Positions 8,238 to 17,193 of a DNA stretch of 53,204 nucleotides are shown piece by piece. Every line of letters starts with the position of its first letter. Position 1 is the stretch's first letter. A program made the position numbers and the translations under genes. Source of the stretch: Bacillota bacterium (GTDB lineage Bacteria; Bacillota; UBA4882; UBA8346); the NCBI GenBank assembly GCA_012728785.1, contig JAAYEK010000034.1:1-53204 (forward strand). Direction: 5' to 3'. The notes beneath the pieces were generated by a model. That model did no database searches and was not told the DNA's origin. It was given only the letters and a program-made list of their open reading frames with translations.

Positions 8238-8882
8238 ATGTTAGCCAAAGAAAAAGTACTGGCCGAAATAAAAAGAGTCGGACTGGTGGCTGTCGTCCGG
8301 GCGGAAAGTTCGGAGCAGGCCGTTAAAATTACCGATGCTTGTATCGCCGGTGGAGTCGCCGCTATTGAAATCACTTTTACAGTCCCCGGCGCCCATCGGG
8401 TCATCGAAGAATTGGCTGCCAAATATCAATCCGGTGAAATTATCATTGGCGCGGGGACCGTTTTAGACCCGGAAACCGCCAGAATAGCCATTCTCTCCGG
8501 GGCCCAATACATAGTCAGCCCTTGTTTAAATCTTGAAACCGTCAAACTTTGCAACCGGTATCAAGTAGCCTGCATGCCGGGGGCAATGACCATTAAGGAA
8601 GTGGTCGAATCCATGGAAGCCGGAGCTGATCTGGTAAAAGTCTTCCCGGGCGAGCTCTTCGGACCAGCTATCATTAAAGCAATCAAAGGTCCGCTGCCCC
8701 ACGCGCCCTTAATGCCCACCGGTGGCGTCAGCTTGGAAAACGTAAGCCAATGGATTAAGGCCGGAGCAGTAGCGGTCGGAGTTGGCGGCAAGCTTACTGC
8801 CGGAGCCAAAACCGGTGATTATAATTCGATCACCGCTATCGGCAAGGAATTTGTCGCAAAAATTCAAGAAGCGAGAAAATAA
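8238..8882 (+). CDS. kdgA: KDPG / 4-hydroxy-2-oxoglutarate aldolase
   Basis: Cleaves 2-keto-3-deoxy-6-phosphogluconate to pyruvate and glyceraldehyde-3-phosphate. The 214-residue TIM barrel has the catalytic Glu in AIEITFTVP (Glu44), GAGTVLDPE, the SPCLN block and the Schiff-base Lys in ADLVKVFP (Lys134), and the phosphate-binding PTGGVSLENV and GVGGKL loops. AAAAAGGGGGG precedes the ATG by 6 nt. It is 12 nt upstream of kdgK and directly follows the dead kduD, so it is the still-working lower half of a uronate operon. Codon use resembles the neighbours. Confidence 0.95.
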   Translation: MLAKEKVLAEIKRVGLVAVVRAESSEQAVKITDACIAGGVAAIEITFTVPGAHRVIEELAAKYQSGEIIIGAGTVLDPETARIAILSGAQYIVSPCLNLETVKLCNRYQVACMPGAMTIKEVVESMEAGADLVKVFPGELFGPAIIKAIKGPLPHAPLMPTGGVSLENVSQWIKAGAVAVGVGGKLTAGAKTGDYNSITAIGKEFVAKIQEARK

Positions 8883-8894
8883 GGAGGGTTTATC

Positions 8895-9917
8895 ATGGCA
8901 CAAGTTGTCTGTTTTGGGGAGATTATGTTGCGCTTGGCGCCTCCAGGTTATTTACGTTTCGTGCAAGCCGATTCCTTTGAGGTGGTTTATGGCGGCGGCG
9001 AGGCTAATGTCAGTGTATCATTGGCCAATTATGGCCTTGATGCGGCCTTTGTAACTAAAGTACCGGATAATCCCATAGGGCAGGCAGCCATCAATGAATT
9101 GCGCCGTTATGGAGTTGATACTCGGTCGATTGTCAAAGGTGGCGAAAGGTTAGGAATTTACTTTATGGAGAAAGGCGCCTCCCAACGGCCGTCAAAAGTT
9201 GTTTATGATCGTAAATATTCAGCCATCTCCCAGGCAAAAGCGGAGGATTTTAACTGGGGGCAAATTCTGAAAGACGCAAAATGGTTTCATTTTACCGGTA
9301 TTACTCCGGCTTTGGGTGATAATGTGGCCGGACTGACCCTGGAAGCCTGCAAGATTGCTAAGGAAAAAGGCCTTACAGTTAGTTGTGATTTAAATTATCG
9401 GAAAAACCTTTGGACCACCGCAAAAGCCGGTGAAGTGATGCAAGAATTAATGCCTTATGTCGATCTCTGCATCGCCAATGAAGAAGACGCTGAGAAAGTC
9501 TTCGGCATTAAAGCCGCCGATACCAATATTACTAGCGGTAAGTTGAGCCACGAAGGATATCAATCAGTTGCCCGGAAATTAAAGGAGCAATTCGGCTTTC
9601 AAAAGGTGGCTATTACTTTACGGGGAAGTATCTCCGCTTCGGATAATAATTGGGCAGCAATGCTTTACGACGGCAATGATTTTTATTTCTCCCGCAATTA
9701 TCCCATCCATATCGTCGACCGAGTCGGCGGAGGTGATTCTTTCGGCGCCGGAATGATTTACGCCTTGCTTAACCAATATGCCCCTCAAGATGTAATTGAT
9801 TTTGCAGTGGCTGCTTCTTGTTTGAAGCATTCAATTGAGGGCGATTTTAACCAGGTTACCGCCGCCGAGGTCGCCACTTTGATGAAAGGCGACGCCTCCG
9901 GCAGAGTGCAACGGTAG
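8895..9917 (+). CDS. kdgK: 2-keto-3-deoxygluconate kinase (PfkB family)
   Basis: Phosphorylates KDG at O6, giving the substrate of the aldolase encoded just upstream. The 340-residue ribokinase fold shows the N-terminal sugar-binding GGGEANVSVSLANYG (about 35-49) and the C-terminal signature DRVGGGDSFGAGMIYALL with the catalytic Asp. Length is close to that of bacterial KdgK proteins. AAGGAGGG lies 7 nt before the ATG. The pairing with KDPG aldolase and the kdu remnants makes KDG the best substrate; a different sugar acid is possible since PfkB specificity is hard to read. Confidence 0.92.
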   Translation: MAQVVCFGEIMLRLAPPGYLRFVQADSFEVVYGGGEANVSVSLANYGLDAAFVTKVPDNPIGQAAINELRRYGVDTRSIVKGGERLGIYFMEKGASQRPSKVVYDRKYSAISQAKAEDFNWGQILKDAKWFHFTGITPALGDNVAGLTLEACKIAKEKGLTVSCDLNYRKNLWTTAKAGEVMQELMPYVDLCIANEEDAEKVFGIKAADTNITSGKLSHEGYQSVARKLKEQFGFQKVAITLRGSISASDNNWAAMLYDGNDFYFSRNYPIHIVDRVGGGDSFGAGMIYALLNQYAPQDVIDFAVAASCLKHSIEGDFNQVTAAEVATLMKGDASGRVQR

Positions 9918-9947
9918 TTTTTATAGGATAATCTGTGATCTCTTGTT

Positions 9948-9975
9948 AGGGGCGTATTGCAATACGCCCTTACTT
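9948..9975 (+). terminator. Perfect palindrome downstream of kdgK (terminator or dispersed palindromic repeat)
   Basis: GGGCGTATTGCAATACGCCC is a perfect 20-bp palindrome, followed by a loose T-rich stretch (ttacttctttgttttt). It can fold as a hairpin at the end of the kdgA-kdgK transcript. With no unpaired loop and a weak T-tract it could equally be a copy of a dispersed palindromic repeat. Confidence 0.5.
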
Positions 9976-10046
9976 CTTTGTTTTTCCCAGTATGCTTTCC
10001 CCATACATCTCGGATCTACCCCTTTCACCTCCCAGACTCATTTAAT

Positions 10047-10310
10047 CTCCAGTTACTCTGAGTAATGGCGCTAAAATTAGTGGTTTTCAATTTGCCGGCG
10101 CTATAGAAAATGGCCCAGCACGAAATTTTATAAGCTTTACGATTCCGAACTTTTATTATAAAGGCGAATCCAGAATCAAAACCCCGATAACATCGGGACT
10201 AGAAGTGAAGTTTTATGCTTTGACTCCGGATAATGTAGTATGTGCTTATCAAACAAAAACAAATAAAAGTAGCCGTATTAATGTAGGATGGCTTTTAGTC
10301 CATCCTCCTA
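10047..10310 (+). pseudogene. Possible remnant of an unknown coding sequence
   Basis: The stretch 9918-10323 holds no intact gene. One plus frame stays open from about 10047 and gives protein-like sequence (SNGAKISGFQFAGAIENGP, FISFTIPNFYYKGESRIK, LEVKFYALTPDNVV), then runs into the antisense of the next gene. There is no credible start codon with a ribosome site. I do not recognise the family. It may be the tail of a further decayed gene of the uronate cluster, or simply a chance open frame. Confidence 0.25.
10280..10307 (-). terminator. Hairpin downstream of the TolB-like gene
   Basis: AGGATGG (10285-10291) pairs with CCATCCT (10300-10306); read on the minus strand it is followed, after about 15 nt, by a T-rich stretch. 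It lies about 18 nt past the stop of the gene at 10324-11391. The delayed T-tract makes this a weak terminator. Confidence 0.4.
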
Positions 10311-10323
10311 CTAAACCCGCCCT

Positions 10324-11391
10324 TCACTCCGGCCGGTACCAACTGGCCCATTCGGTGTTCCCTTCCCCGGATGAAACCCGTTTCAAGTTTTCTCCCTTAG
10401 GGTCCATCAGATACAACTGACGGCCAGGGGTTTCCCGGTTTGAGATAAATGAAATATAACGTTCGCTGAATGACCAGGCTGGATAATCATTGCTTCCCGG
10501 GCTATCGGTTAACACTTTTTTTTCTCCGGTAGAAACATCATATTTCATAACCAAGCTCCGAGTCGGTAATCCGTTGGGTTGGGACTGAAAGATTAAATAC
10601 TTCCCATCTTTGGACCAAGCCGGTATAAAAGATGCCATACTGTAATTGCTGAATAGATATTTAGCCAAAACCTGTTTTTCGACTAACACTAATTCCTTTT
10701 GCACCAGATCGAATAGATACAATGAATAGAACCCTTCTATGCCTTTATCTTCCTTAGCGTAAAAAGCGATTCGCCGTGAATCCGGGGACCAAACCGGCCA
10801 ATCCGGAATAATCATCATTCCCTTAGGCAATGACCAGACAGTCTCTGTTTTACCCTTTACCATTGCTTCAATTAATAACGTGGGACTTTGCGAAAACGCC
10901 GGGGTCTTGATTACCGCAGTTGCTTTCCGGTCCGGACTGGTTAAACTGGGAACCCGGGAAGTACCGGTGGCAAATTGAGGCTGTTTAACCCGGCGCAGGC
11001 TCCCATCGGACAATTCCAGCACATACCAGTTGAATATTTTATACTTGTCCTCGGCCACAACTAACGCTTGTTCCGGACCATCCGGAATGACTTCCAAGTA
11101 AACCCGTTTCTCCTCGAAAGTCGCCAACTCCTTGGAGCGGGCGGCCACGGCGTGATATTGAAATAGTTTTTGATCCTTTAAATATAAAAAGTACTTGCCT
11201 TGTAGAAAAACCGAGAGATTTTTCCCCCGGATCACTTCTTTCAATTCAACAGTCTCCGGTTGATAAGTATAGACGATAACTTGGTCTCCGGTTTTTTGAA
11301 TAAAAACCAAGTATTCTAGGGAGCTACCCAAGGCTACGCTGGAAAAGAAAATAACCATCAATATTAAAAGCAATGCAAACCGGTACTTCAT
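10324..11391 (-). CDS. Secreted TolB-like beta-propeller (PD40 repeat) protein
   Basis: A 355-residue protein with a signal peptide (residues 1-23, MKYRFALLLILMVIFFSSVALGS). The rest shows repeated WD40-like/PD40 blades: SPDRKATAVI, VWSPDSRRIAFYAK, AWSKDGKYLIFQSQ, AWSFSERYISFISN and LYLMDPKGENLKRV. These are the repeats of TolB and DPP-IV-type propellers, used for protein or ligand binding. No protease domain or TonB-like partner is attached. GGGAGTGA precedes the ATG. It follows hypE after 146 nt, so it may be the last gene of the hyp transcript or independent. The role is unknown. Confidence 0.75.
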   Translation of the reverse strand: MKYRFALLLILMVIFFSSVALGSSLEYLVFIQKTGDQVIVYTYQPETVELKEVIRGKNLSVFLQGKYFLYLKDQKLFQYHAVAARSKELATFEEKRVYLEVIPDGPEQALVVAEDKYKIFNWYVLELSDGSLRRVKQPQFATGTSRVPSLTSPDRKATAVIKTPAFSQSPTLLIEAMVKGKTETVWSLPKGMMIIPDWPVWSPDSRRIAFYAKEDKGIEGFYSLYLFDLVQKELVLVEKQVLAKYLFSNYSMASFIPAWSKDGKYLIFQSQPNGLPTRSLVMKYDVSTGEKKVLTDSPGSNDYPAWSFSERYISFISNRETPGRQLYLMDPKGENLKRVSSGEGNTEWASWYRPE

Positions 11392-11537
11392 TTAACTCAC
11401 TCCCATACTGGGTTTTGGCAATTGGCTAACGACTATTTGCTCAGAAAATTTTGACACTAGCAAGCCCACAGCTAATAGCCAATTACTATTTTATTCTTGA
11501 TTAACCGCCATCTTCCTTCAATAAATACGCAGCCCGG

Positions 11538-12548
11538 TCAACATATTCTTGGTAACAATTCTCCACTGCCCATCGGCAAGATCCGTTCACCGCCGCTTTG
11601 GCTCCTGATGCTGACTAGACCGGGGTTTTCCAAACCTACCACCCCAATAATCGCCGCTTTAGCCCCCAACTTTTCCCGGCTTAACCGTTCAATAATATCC
11701 GGGGCTAGCTCCGGCCTGGCAATAATAATCGCTTTTCCCTCATTGGCAAGATATAATGGGTCCAAACCTAACAACTCAGTGATCCCCTGCACTTCAGGCA
11801 ATATCGGGATTTGAGTTTCATCGAGCCGGATTGAGACCTTCGATTGTCTGGCGATTTCATTAAGGGTCACCGCCAATCCGCCCCGAGTTGGATCACGCAT
11901 TACATGGATCCCGTTATTAAAATTACCGACTAGCGGAAGCAAGATCCGATTCAAGGGAGCTACGTCGCTAACCAGTTGGGCTGAGATCCCCAACTCACCC
12001 CTTGCCAATAAAACAGCACCGCCATGATCACCAATAGTACCGGTGATCATTACCACATCTCCAGGCTGGGCCTTGTCACCGCTTAGATCAATTTCAGCTC
12101 GTAATTGGCCGATACCAGTGGTATTGATGAATATCCCATCCGCCGCACCTCTGCCGACCACCTTGGTATCACCCGCCACAATGGAGACGCCCGCCTCAAC
12201 CGCAGTCTCCGCCATTGACCGGGTCACTTGTTTCAGGGAATCCTCTTCAAAACCTTCCTCAATGATGAAAGAAACAGTTAAGGCCTTCGGTTCCGCCCCC
12301 ATCATCGTCAAATCATTGACTGTCCCTGCCACTGCCAACCTGCCGATATCTCCTCCGGAAAACTGCCAGGGAGTAACCACAAACGAATCGGTAGTGACTG
12401 CCAATTTACCGGGACCCCAGTCTAAAACGGCGGCATCGTTTCCTTTTAATAATTCGGGGTTCTTAAATTGAGACCAAAAAACTTCCTTGATTAAACGGGC
12501 GGTGGCTTCACCGCCTCCACCCTCGGCTAATCCAATTTTAGCTGCCAT
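11538..12548 (-). CDS. hypE: Hydrogenase maturation protein HypE
   Basis: With HypF, makes the CN ligands of the NiFe site: HypE's C-terminal Cys is carbamoylated and dehydrated to thiocyanate. The 336-residue protein has the PurM-like ATP-binding fold (KGNDAAVLDWG, VTTDSFVVTPW, GTVNDLTMMGA, GTIGDHGGAVLLAR, MRDPTRGGLA) and the exact functional tail PRIC at the C-terminus. I moved the start to the ATG at 12548 (MAAKIGLAEGGGG), which has GGAGTG upstream and gives the normal length; the tracked start at 12719 lies inside hypD. It overlaps hypD by 11 nt, indicating translational coupling. Confidence 0.97.
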   Translation of the reverse strand: MAAKIGLAEGGGGEATARLIKEVFWSQFKNPELLKGNDAAVLDWGPGKLAVTTDSFVVTPWQFSGGDIGRLAVAGTVNDLTMMGAEPKALTVSFIIEEGFEEDSLKQVTRSMAETAVEAGVSIVAGDTKVVGRGAADGIFINTTGIGQLRAEIDLSGDKAQPGDVVMITGTIGDHGGAVLLARGELGISAQLVSDVAPLNRILLPLVGNFNNGIHVMRDPTRGGLAVTLNEIARQSKVSIRLDETQIPILPEVQGITELLGLDPLYLANEGKAIIIARPELAPDIIERLSREKLGAKAAIIGVVGLENPGLVSIRSQSGGERILPMGSGELLPRIC

Positions 12549-13620
12549 TAACTTCACTCCGATAATAAAAATGAGCGGCGCAAGACCCTTCGGCTGAAAC
12601 CATACAAGGTCCGATAGGCTTTTCCGGGGTGCAATCTCTCCCAAAAAGCGGACACTCCTCCGGGCTAGCTTTACCGATAATAATCTCCCCACAGCGGCAA
12701 CCGGCAGGTTCCACCGCAACGATCTCCGCTAAACCAAACCGTTTTCGGGAGTCAAATTCCCAAAACGGACCGGCCAAACCCAAACCCGAGTCCGGGACTA
12801 AACCCAAACCCCGCCATTCGGCGGCTTCCGGTTCGAACACCTCTTTAATGAGCTGTTGGGCCCTTTGATTACCCTCAGCGGTCACCACCGACTCATATTT
12901 GTTTTCCAGTTCAGCCCGGCCTTTACTAATCTGTTGCAACAACGCCGCAATCCCCAGCCATATTTCCTCCGGTTTAAACCCGGTAATTACCGTTGGTAAC
13001 CGATAGCGCTCCGCCAAAAAAGCAAACGCACCGGCTCCGGTAATTACGCTCAAATGTCCAGGAGCGATCAAACCGTCGATATTAACTCCGGGATTTTTCA
13101 GCAAACATTCCAGAGCTGGTTTTAGGACTTTAAAAGCGGGCAAAATTGAAAAATTACGAATCTTTCTTTGCATAGCTTGCTTAACGGCCAAAGCGATCAC
13201 CGGAGCGGTCGTCTCGAAGCCAATGCCTAAAAAAATCACTTCCGCTTCGGGGTTAGTCTGGGCAATCTCCAAAGCATCCAGCGGTGAATATACGACTCGA
13301 ATGTCGGAACCTTCGGCCCTTACCTGAGTCAAACTGAGAGTATTACCAGGGACCCTTAACAAATCTCCAAAGGTGACGATTATCACCTTCGGATTCCGGC
13401 TCAATCGGACCGCTTGTTCAATATATCCACTCCCAGTAACGCAGACGGGACAACCTGGTCCTGATAATAGCCGGACCCCCGGGGGCAACAATTGATGGAT
13501 ACCGGCCCGCCTGATCCCATGGGTATGAGTACCGCAGACTTCCATCAAAACGCATTTGAGATTAGCAAATAAAGTCCGAATCTTATCCGGATAGTCCACT
13601 ACCCTTGCTTGACGAGTCAA
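12538..13620 (-). CDS. hypD: Hydrogenase maturation protein HypD
   Basis: Iron-sulfur scaffold on which, with HypC, the Fe(CN)2CO unit is assembled. The 360-residue protein shows the conserved MEVCGTHTH block (about 27-35), GPGCPVCVT (about 54-62), the GIGFETTAP motif, and the C-terminal Cys-rich region (CRCGEIIIGKA, CPLFGRDCTPEKPIGPCMVSAEGSC) that holds the 4Fe-4S cluster. The length is typical. It is 70 nt downstream of hypC and overlaps hypE. Confidence 0.97.
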   Translation of the reverse strand: MTRQARVVDYPDKIRTLFANLKCVLMEVCGTHTHGIRRAGIHQLLPPGVRLLSGPGCPVCVTGSGYIEQAVRLSRNPKVIIVTFGDLLRVPGNTLSLTQVRAEGSDIRVVYSPLDALEIAQTNPEAEVIFLGIGFETTAPVIALAVKQAMQRKIRNFSILPAFKVLKPALECLLKNPGVNIDGLIAPGHLSVITGAGAFAFLAERYRLPTVITGFKPEEIWLGIAALLQQISKGRAELENKYESVVTAEGNQRAQQLIKEVFEPEAAEWRGLGLVPDSGLGLAGPFWEFDSRKRFGLAEIVAVEPAGCRCGEIIIGKASPEECPLFGRDCTPEKPIGPCMVSAEGSCAAHFYYRSEVNGS

Positions 13621-13690
13621 TCAACCCTCGCCTACCTTTGCTTGATAAATATTAGTGATATTTAGCCTATCTTCACGGTTAATCTTAGGT

Positions 13691-13915
13691 TTACTCTTCA
13701 TCTTCGCTAAAAACTTCCTCGAACAACTCGATGGTTACCTTAGCCTCGTCCGGGGGGACGATTTGAATGGCGCACCCAGCGTGGACCAACACATAATCCC
13801 CTACTTTGACCTGGGGGATCAAGCTTAGATCGGCAATCCGAACCGCACCGGAAAAATTGACTTCCCCTTTGATACCGTTGATTTTCACTATTTCACCGGG
13901 TACCGCTAAACACAT
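13691..13915 (-). CDS. hypC: Hydrogenase assembly chaperone HypC
   Basis: A small chaperone that partners HypD and carries the iron precursor to the hydrogenase large subunit. The start is set at the ATG of MCLAVPG (13915), because Cys2 after removal of Met is the essential iron-binding residue of the family; the tracked ORF adds six residues. An AAGGGGA ribosome site fits this start. The protein has 74 residues, the usual beta-barrel pattern (GEVNFSGAVRIADLSLI, VGDYVLVHAGCAIQ) and an acidic tail. It overlaps the end of hypF by 23 nt. Confidence 0.96.
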   Translation of the reverse strand: MCLAVPGEIVKINGIKGEVNFSGAVRIADLSLIPQVKVGDYVLVHAGCAIQIVPPDEAKVTIELFEEVFSEDEE

Positions 13916-16175
13916 TGTCAATTCCCCTTTCAATCATTAAGCTGCCTAACCAGGCCTGGCCCAAGGCAATCCCCCCATCATTTATGGGGACCTTCTCCGG
14001 CAGAAAGACCTTAAAACCTTTCTGCTCCAAACCTTCCCATACCAGATCCAATAATAACCGGTTTTGAAAAACACCCCCGGCGAGGGCTACTTGAACGGCG
14101 CCGACTTCCTCTCTCAACCGTAGACAAACCTCTTCAACCATTGCGGCAACAGTCCGATGAAACTTGGCGCTAATTGCCCCGACGCTAAGACAACCCAAAT
14201 CCCACCGGAGTTGGTCTAAAATCACCCCGGGATCAATCTGCAATATATCGTTCTCGATCCTGATATCAAATTGATATGATCCCATAACTGCCAAATCAGC
14301 CTGATGCTCAAACCAAACCGCCGCTTCTCCCTCATAAGTCACTCTATGAATATTCCCGACTAAAGCGGCGGCTGCGTCAAACAACCTTCCCATCGAAGAA
14401 GTATCGGGAGCGTTAATTCCTTGATTGATCGCTATCCTTATCGGACCCCACTTCAAGGAAAGGCCGTTATTAGCCAACCATTCCTCTAAAAATCCGGGAG
14501 CAACAGTATTCAAATACGAAGCCACCATTCGCCAGGGTTCCCGGATTGCCGCTTCACCGCCGGGAAGGGGATAATATTGAAGATGACCCCTTCTAGCCCA
14601 TTGGCCATCCGCGCCGGTAAAAAACTCACTGCCCCATATTTTACCGTCCCTACCATAACCGGAGCCATCCAAAGCCACACCAATAATTGGTCCCTTAATC
14701 CGCCGTTCGGCGACGACACTAGCTATATGGGCCAAATGGTGTTGAATACCGATGGTTTTCAACCCCGAACTTAATGCGTAAATTGTTGAGTTATAATCCG
14801 GGTGTAGATCATGAACGGCATATTCCGGCCGACACTCTAATAAACGTTGCAATTTGGCAATGGTTTCCTTATATTTTAAGAAAGCCGTTAAATTATCTAA
14901 ATCCCCTTGGTGGGCGCTTAAAAATATCCGGTTCTCCTTGGTCAAGGCGAAGCTGTTTTTTTGTTGGGCTCCACAGGCTAGGACGGGTATTAAATTACTT
15001 TCCACTTTCAAAGGTGTCGGCACATAACCACGGGATCGGCGAATTCCAATAGTTCTCCCTCTTTGAAATCGGACCACCGAATCATCGAGACCCCAGTTAA
15101 TTTCTCGATCATGGACCAAAAAACCGTCCACCATTGGACCTAAAGAGTTCAACGCGGCTTGGTTATCAGTTATGAGCGGTTCTCCCGAAAGGTTCCCGCT
15201 GGTCATCACTAGCGCGGCCAGTTCCTGGTCAAACAGAAGTAATTGGATTCCGCTATAGGGCAAGAACGCCCCGATCTCCTTTAAACCGGGATTTACCTCC
15301 CGGGCCAAAGCGCTGTTATCCCTTTGTTTGAGCAATACTATCGGCCGGACCGGATCAAGGAGTAACTTTACTTCTTCGGGAGAAAGCCGGCAATGTTCTT
15401 TGATTGCCTCCAAATCACGGAAAAGAATAGCAAAAGGCCTTCGGTCCCGCTCTTTACGTTGTCTTAAGCTTCGAATGGCATCACCGGAAAATGCGTCCAC
15501 TGCTAGGTGATATCCACCGATTCCTTTAACTCCCAATATACCGCCTGATTTTAAAATACGCCGGGCTCCAGCGCCCGGTTCTTCTAACAATCGATGCCCT
15601 CGGGGATCAGCGAGCCAAAGAAGAGGTCCACATTGGGGACAGGCGATGGTCTGTGCATGAAAACGGCGATCTTTAAAATCAGTGTACTCGGAACGGCACC
15701 GATCGCAAAGCTGAAAACGAGCCATAGTAGTGCGGCTTCTATCAAAGGGCAGATCAGCGATGATGCTGAACCGAGGACCACAAATAGTACAACTATTAAA
15801 TGGATGTAAATAACGCCTGTTCGCTTGATTATTAAATTCGCTAAGGCAGTCCGGACAAATTCCTTGATCGGGAAGGGGCGAACCGGAAATTCCTCCCCTT
15901 TCGCTGGCAATAATTTTAAAACCGGTTTCTTCCGACCGGATTGATACTGGGAAGGAAACAACGGTTTCAATTTGGGCCGCTGCAGGCGCCTCCCCTTTGA
16001 TTCCACCTAAGAACCGTTGTAGACTTGCGATAGTTCCTTCAACTTCAACCTCTACTCCGGCGGAATTGTTCCGGACCCAACCGGTCAGACCGTTCTTTCG
16101 GGCCAGATTATACAAAAAGGGACGGAAACCCACCCCTTGTACTAAACCGGTAATTATTAACCGCCAACGTTCCAT
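13893..16175 (-). CDS. hypF: Carbamoyltransferase HypF
   Basis: Uses carbamoyl phosphate and ATP to carbamoylate HypE, the first step of cyanide-ligand synthesis. The 760-residue protein has all domains in order: acylphosphatase (TGLVQGVGFRPFLY, about 9-22), two zinc-finger pairs (CPDCLSEF...CTICGP and CDRCRSEY...CPQCGP, about 107-185), a YrdC-like domain (GGILGVKGIGGYHLAVDA; TSGNLSGEPLI) and a Kae1-like carbamoyltransferase domain (HHLAHIASVV, GVALDGSGYG, LAGGVFQN). It follows hypB by 7 nt and overlaps hypC. Nothing is missing. Confidence 0.97.
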   Translation of the reverse strand: MERWRLIITGLVQGVGFRPFLYNLARKNGLTGWVRNNSAGVEVEVEGTIASLQRFLGGIKGEAPAAAQIETVVSFPVSIRSEETGFKIIASERGGISGSPLPDQGICPDCLSEFNNQANRRYLHPFNSCTICGPRFSIIADLPFDRSRTTMARFQLCDRCRSEYTDFKDRRFHAQTIACPQCGPLLWLADPRGHRLLEEPGAGARRILKSGGILGVKGIGGYHLAVDAFSGDAIRSLRQRKERDRRPFAILFRDLEAIKEHCRLSPEEVKLLLDPVRPIVLLKQRDNSALAREVNPGLKEIGAFLPYSGIQLLLFDQELAALVMTSGNLSGEPLITDNQAALNSLGPMVDGFLVHDREINWGLDDSVVRFQRGRTIGIRRSRGYVPTPLKVESNLIPVLACGAQQKNSFALTKENRIFLSAHQGDLDNLTAFLKYKETIAKLQRLLECRPEYAVHDLHPDYNSTIYALSSGLKTIGIQHHLAHIASVVAERRIKGPIIGVALDGSGYGRDGKIWGSEFFTGADGQWARRGHLQYYPLPGGEAAIREPWRMVASYLNTVAPGFLEEWLANNGLSLKWGPIRIAINQGINAPDTSSMGRLFDAAAALVGNIHRVTYEGEAAVWFEHQADLAVMGSYQFDIRIENDILQIDPGVILDQLRWDLGCLSVGAISAKFHRTVAAMVEEVCLRLREEVGAVQVALAGGVFQNRLLLDLVWEGLEQKGFKVFLPEKVPINDGGIALGQAWLGSLMIERGIDNVFSGTR

Positions 16176-16182
16176 GGTTGAC

Positions 16183-16839
16183 TTATCCTTCTTTCAAAAG
16201 CGAAATTATTGTCCGCTCAAGCCATTGGCTCCATTCGGATAAACCCCTTCCCGTACGGCAAGAAACTTCAAAAATCGGAAGCCCAGGCCGGAGGGTCCTT
16301 ACCCCCTCTTGAAACCGTTCCCGATTAAAATCGACGTAAGGCTGCAAATCAATTTTATTAAGGATAACGGCATCAGCCCCTTGAAAGATATCCGGATATT
16401 TATAAGGTTTATCATCGCCTTCGCTGACGCCAACCATTACTACTCGGATTGACTCTCCCAAGGGAAACCCGGCCGTACAGATCAAGTTTCCGACATTTTC
16501 AATGATCAGTAAGGTATTCGGTTCCAGTTTAAACTCGTCCAGCGCCTTGGATACCATAGGCGCTTCCAAATGACAACCGCCCTCGGTATTAATCTGAACA
16601 GCGGGTATCCCGAGAGAGTTCAATAAATCCGTATCAATACTCGAAGCCGGGTCTCCCTCGATCACTGCCACCGGCTGTTTCAAAAGCGGGGCCGTACTCC
16701 GAATCATGCTGGTTTTACCAGCTCCCGGCCCCGCCAAGAGATTCAAAACGATAATCCCCATCTTTTGAAATAACTTGCGGTTGGCGACGGCCAATTCAGC
16801 TTCATGATCAAATAAATCCCGGCTGATATTAATCTCCAT
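16183..16839 (-). CDS. hypB: Hydrogenase nickel-incorporation GTPase HypB
   Basis: A GTPase that, with HypA, inserts nickel into the hydrogenase large subunit. The 218-residue SIMIBI GTPase shows a P-loop (GPGAGKTSM, about 38-46), the metal/dimer region GGCHLEAPMV (about 107-116), ENVGNLICTAGFPLGE (CP in most homologues, CT here) and the guanine motif NKID (about 160). There is no N-terminal His- or Cys-rich nickel-storage extension. The start codon overlaps the hypA stop by 1 nt (TAATG). Confidence 0.96.
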   Translation of the reverse strand: MEINISRDLFDHEAELAVANRKLFQKMGIIVLNLLAGPGAGKTSMIRSTAPLLKQPVAVIEGDPASSIDTDLLNSLGIPAVQINTEGGCHLEAPMVSKALDEFKLEPNTLLIIENVGNLICTAGFPLGESIRVVMVGVSEGDDKPYKYPDIFQGADAVILNKIDLQPYVDFNRERFQEGVRTLRPGLPIFEVSCRTGRGLSEWSQWLERTIISLLKEG

Positions 16840-17180
16840 TATTCCACCTCAATACTTTCGACAAACCATTCCCGGCCCGAACCGGTTAATCTACTCAACC
16901 CTCCACAAACCGGACAGTTAAAATCCCGGGGCGTTTTCTCAAATTCCAGTTTACAATCGGGACAAAAGAGCTTGGCTGTAGACAGACCAAACTCCAACTC
17001 AGCTCCAGCGGCGATTGTATCCCGAGCCGATAATTGAAAATAGTATGCCACACAATCTTTAATAATTCCGGACAGCTCGCCGAGGCATATTTTAATCTTC
17101 GTAATTTTTTCCGCTTGGTGGCGTTCAGCCTCGGTCAATACCAGTCTTAACATTTTTTCAGTTAAAGCCAACTCATGCAT
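16839..17180 (-). CDS. hypA: Hydrogenase nickel metallochaperone HypA
   Basis: Delivers nickel for NiFe-hydrogenase maturation. The start is set at MHELALTEKML (17180), since His2 is the nickel ligand and the resulting 113 residues are normal; the tracked start at 17306 lies in prmC. The zinc site is CPDC (about 75-78) and CPVC (about 90-93), with GREWFVESIEVE at the end. The start is only 13 nt after the prmC stop with a weak ribosome site, so hypA appears to ride on the prfA-prmC transcript. Confidence 0.95.
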   Translation of the reverse strand: MHELALTEKMLRLVLTEAERHQAEKITKIKICLGELSGIIKDCVAYYFQLSARDTIAAGAELEFGLSTAKLFCPDCKLEFEKTPRDFNCPVCGGLSRLTGSGREWFVESIEVE

Positions 17181-17193
17181 GGTTTTGATCCCA

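Noticed and set aside
11538-12719. 393-residue start for HypE in the ORF track
   Set aside because: The extra 57 codons lie inside hypD and have no homology; the ATG at 12548 has a ribosome site and gives the normal MAAKIGLAEGGGG start.
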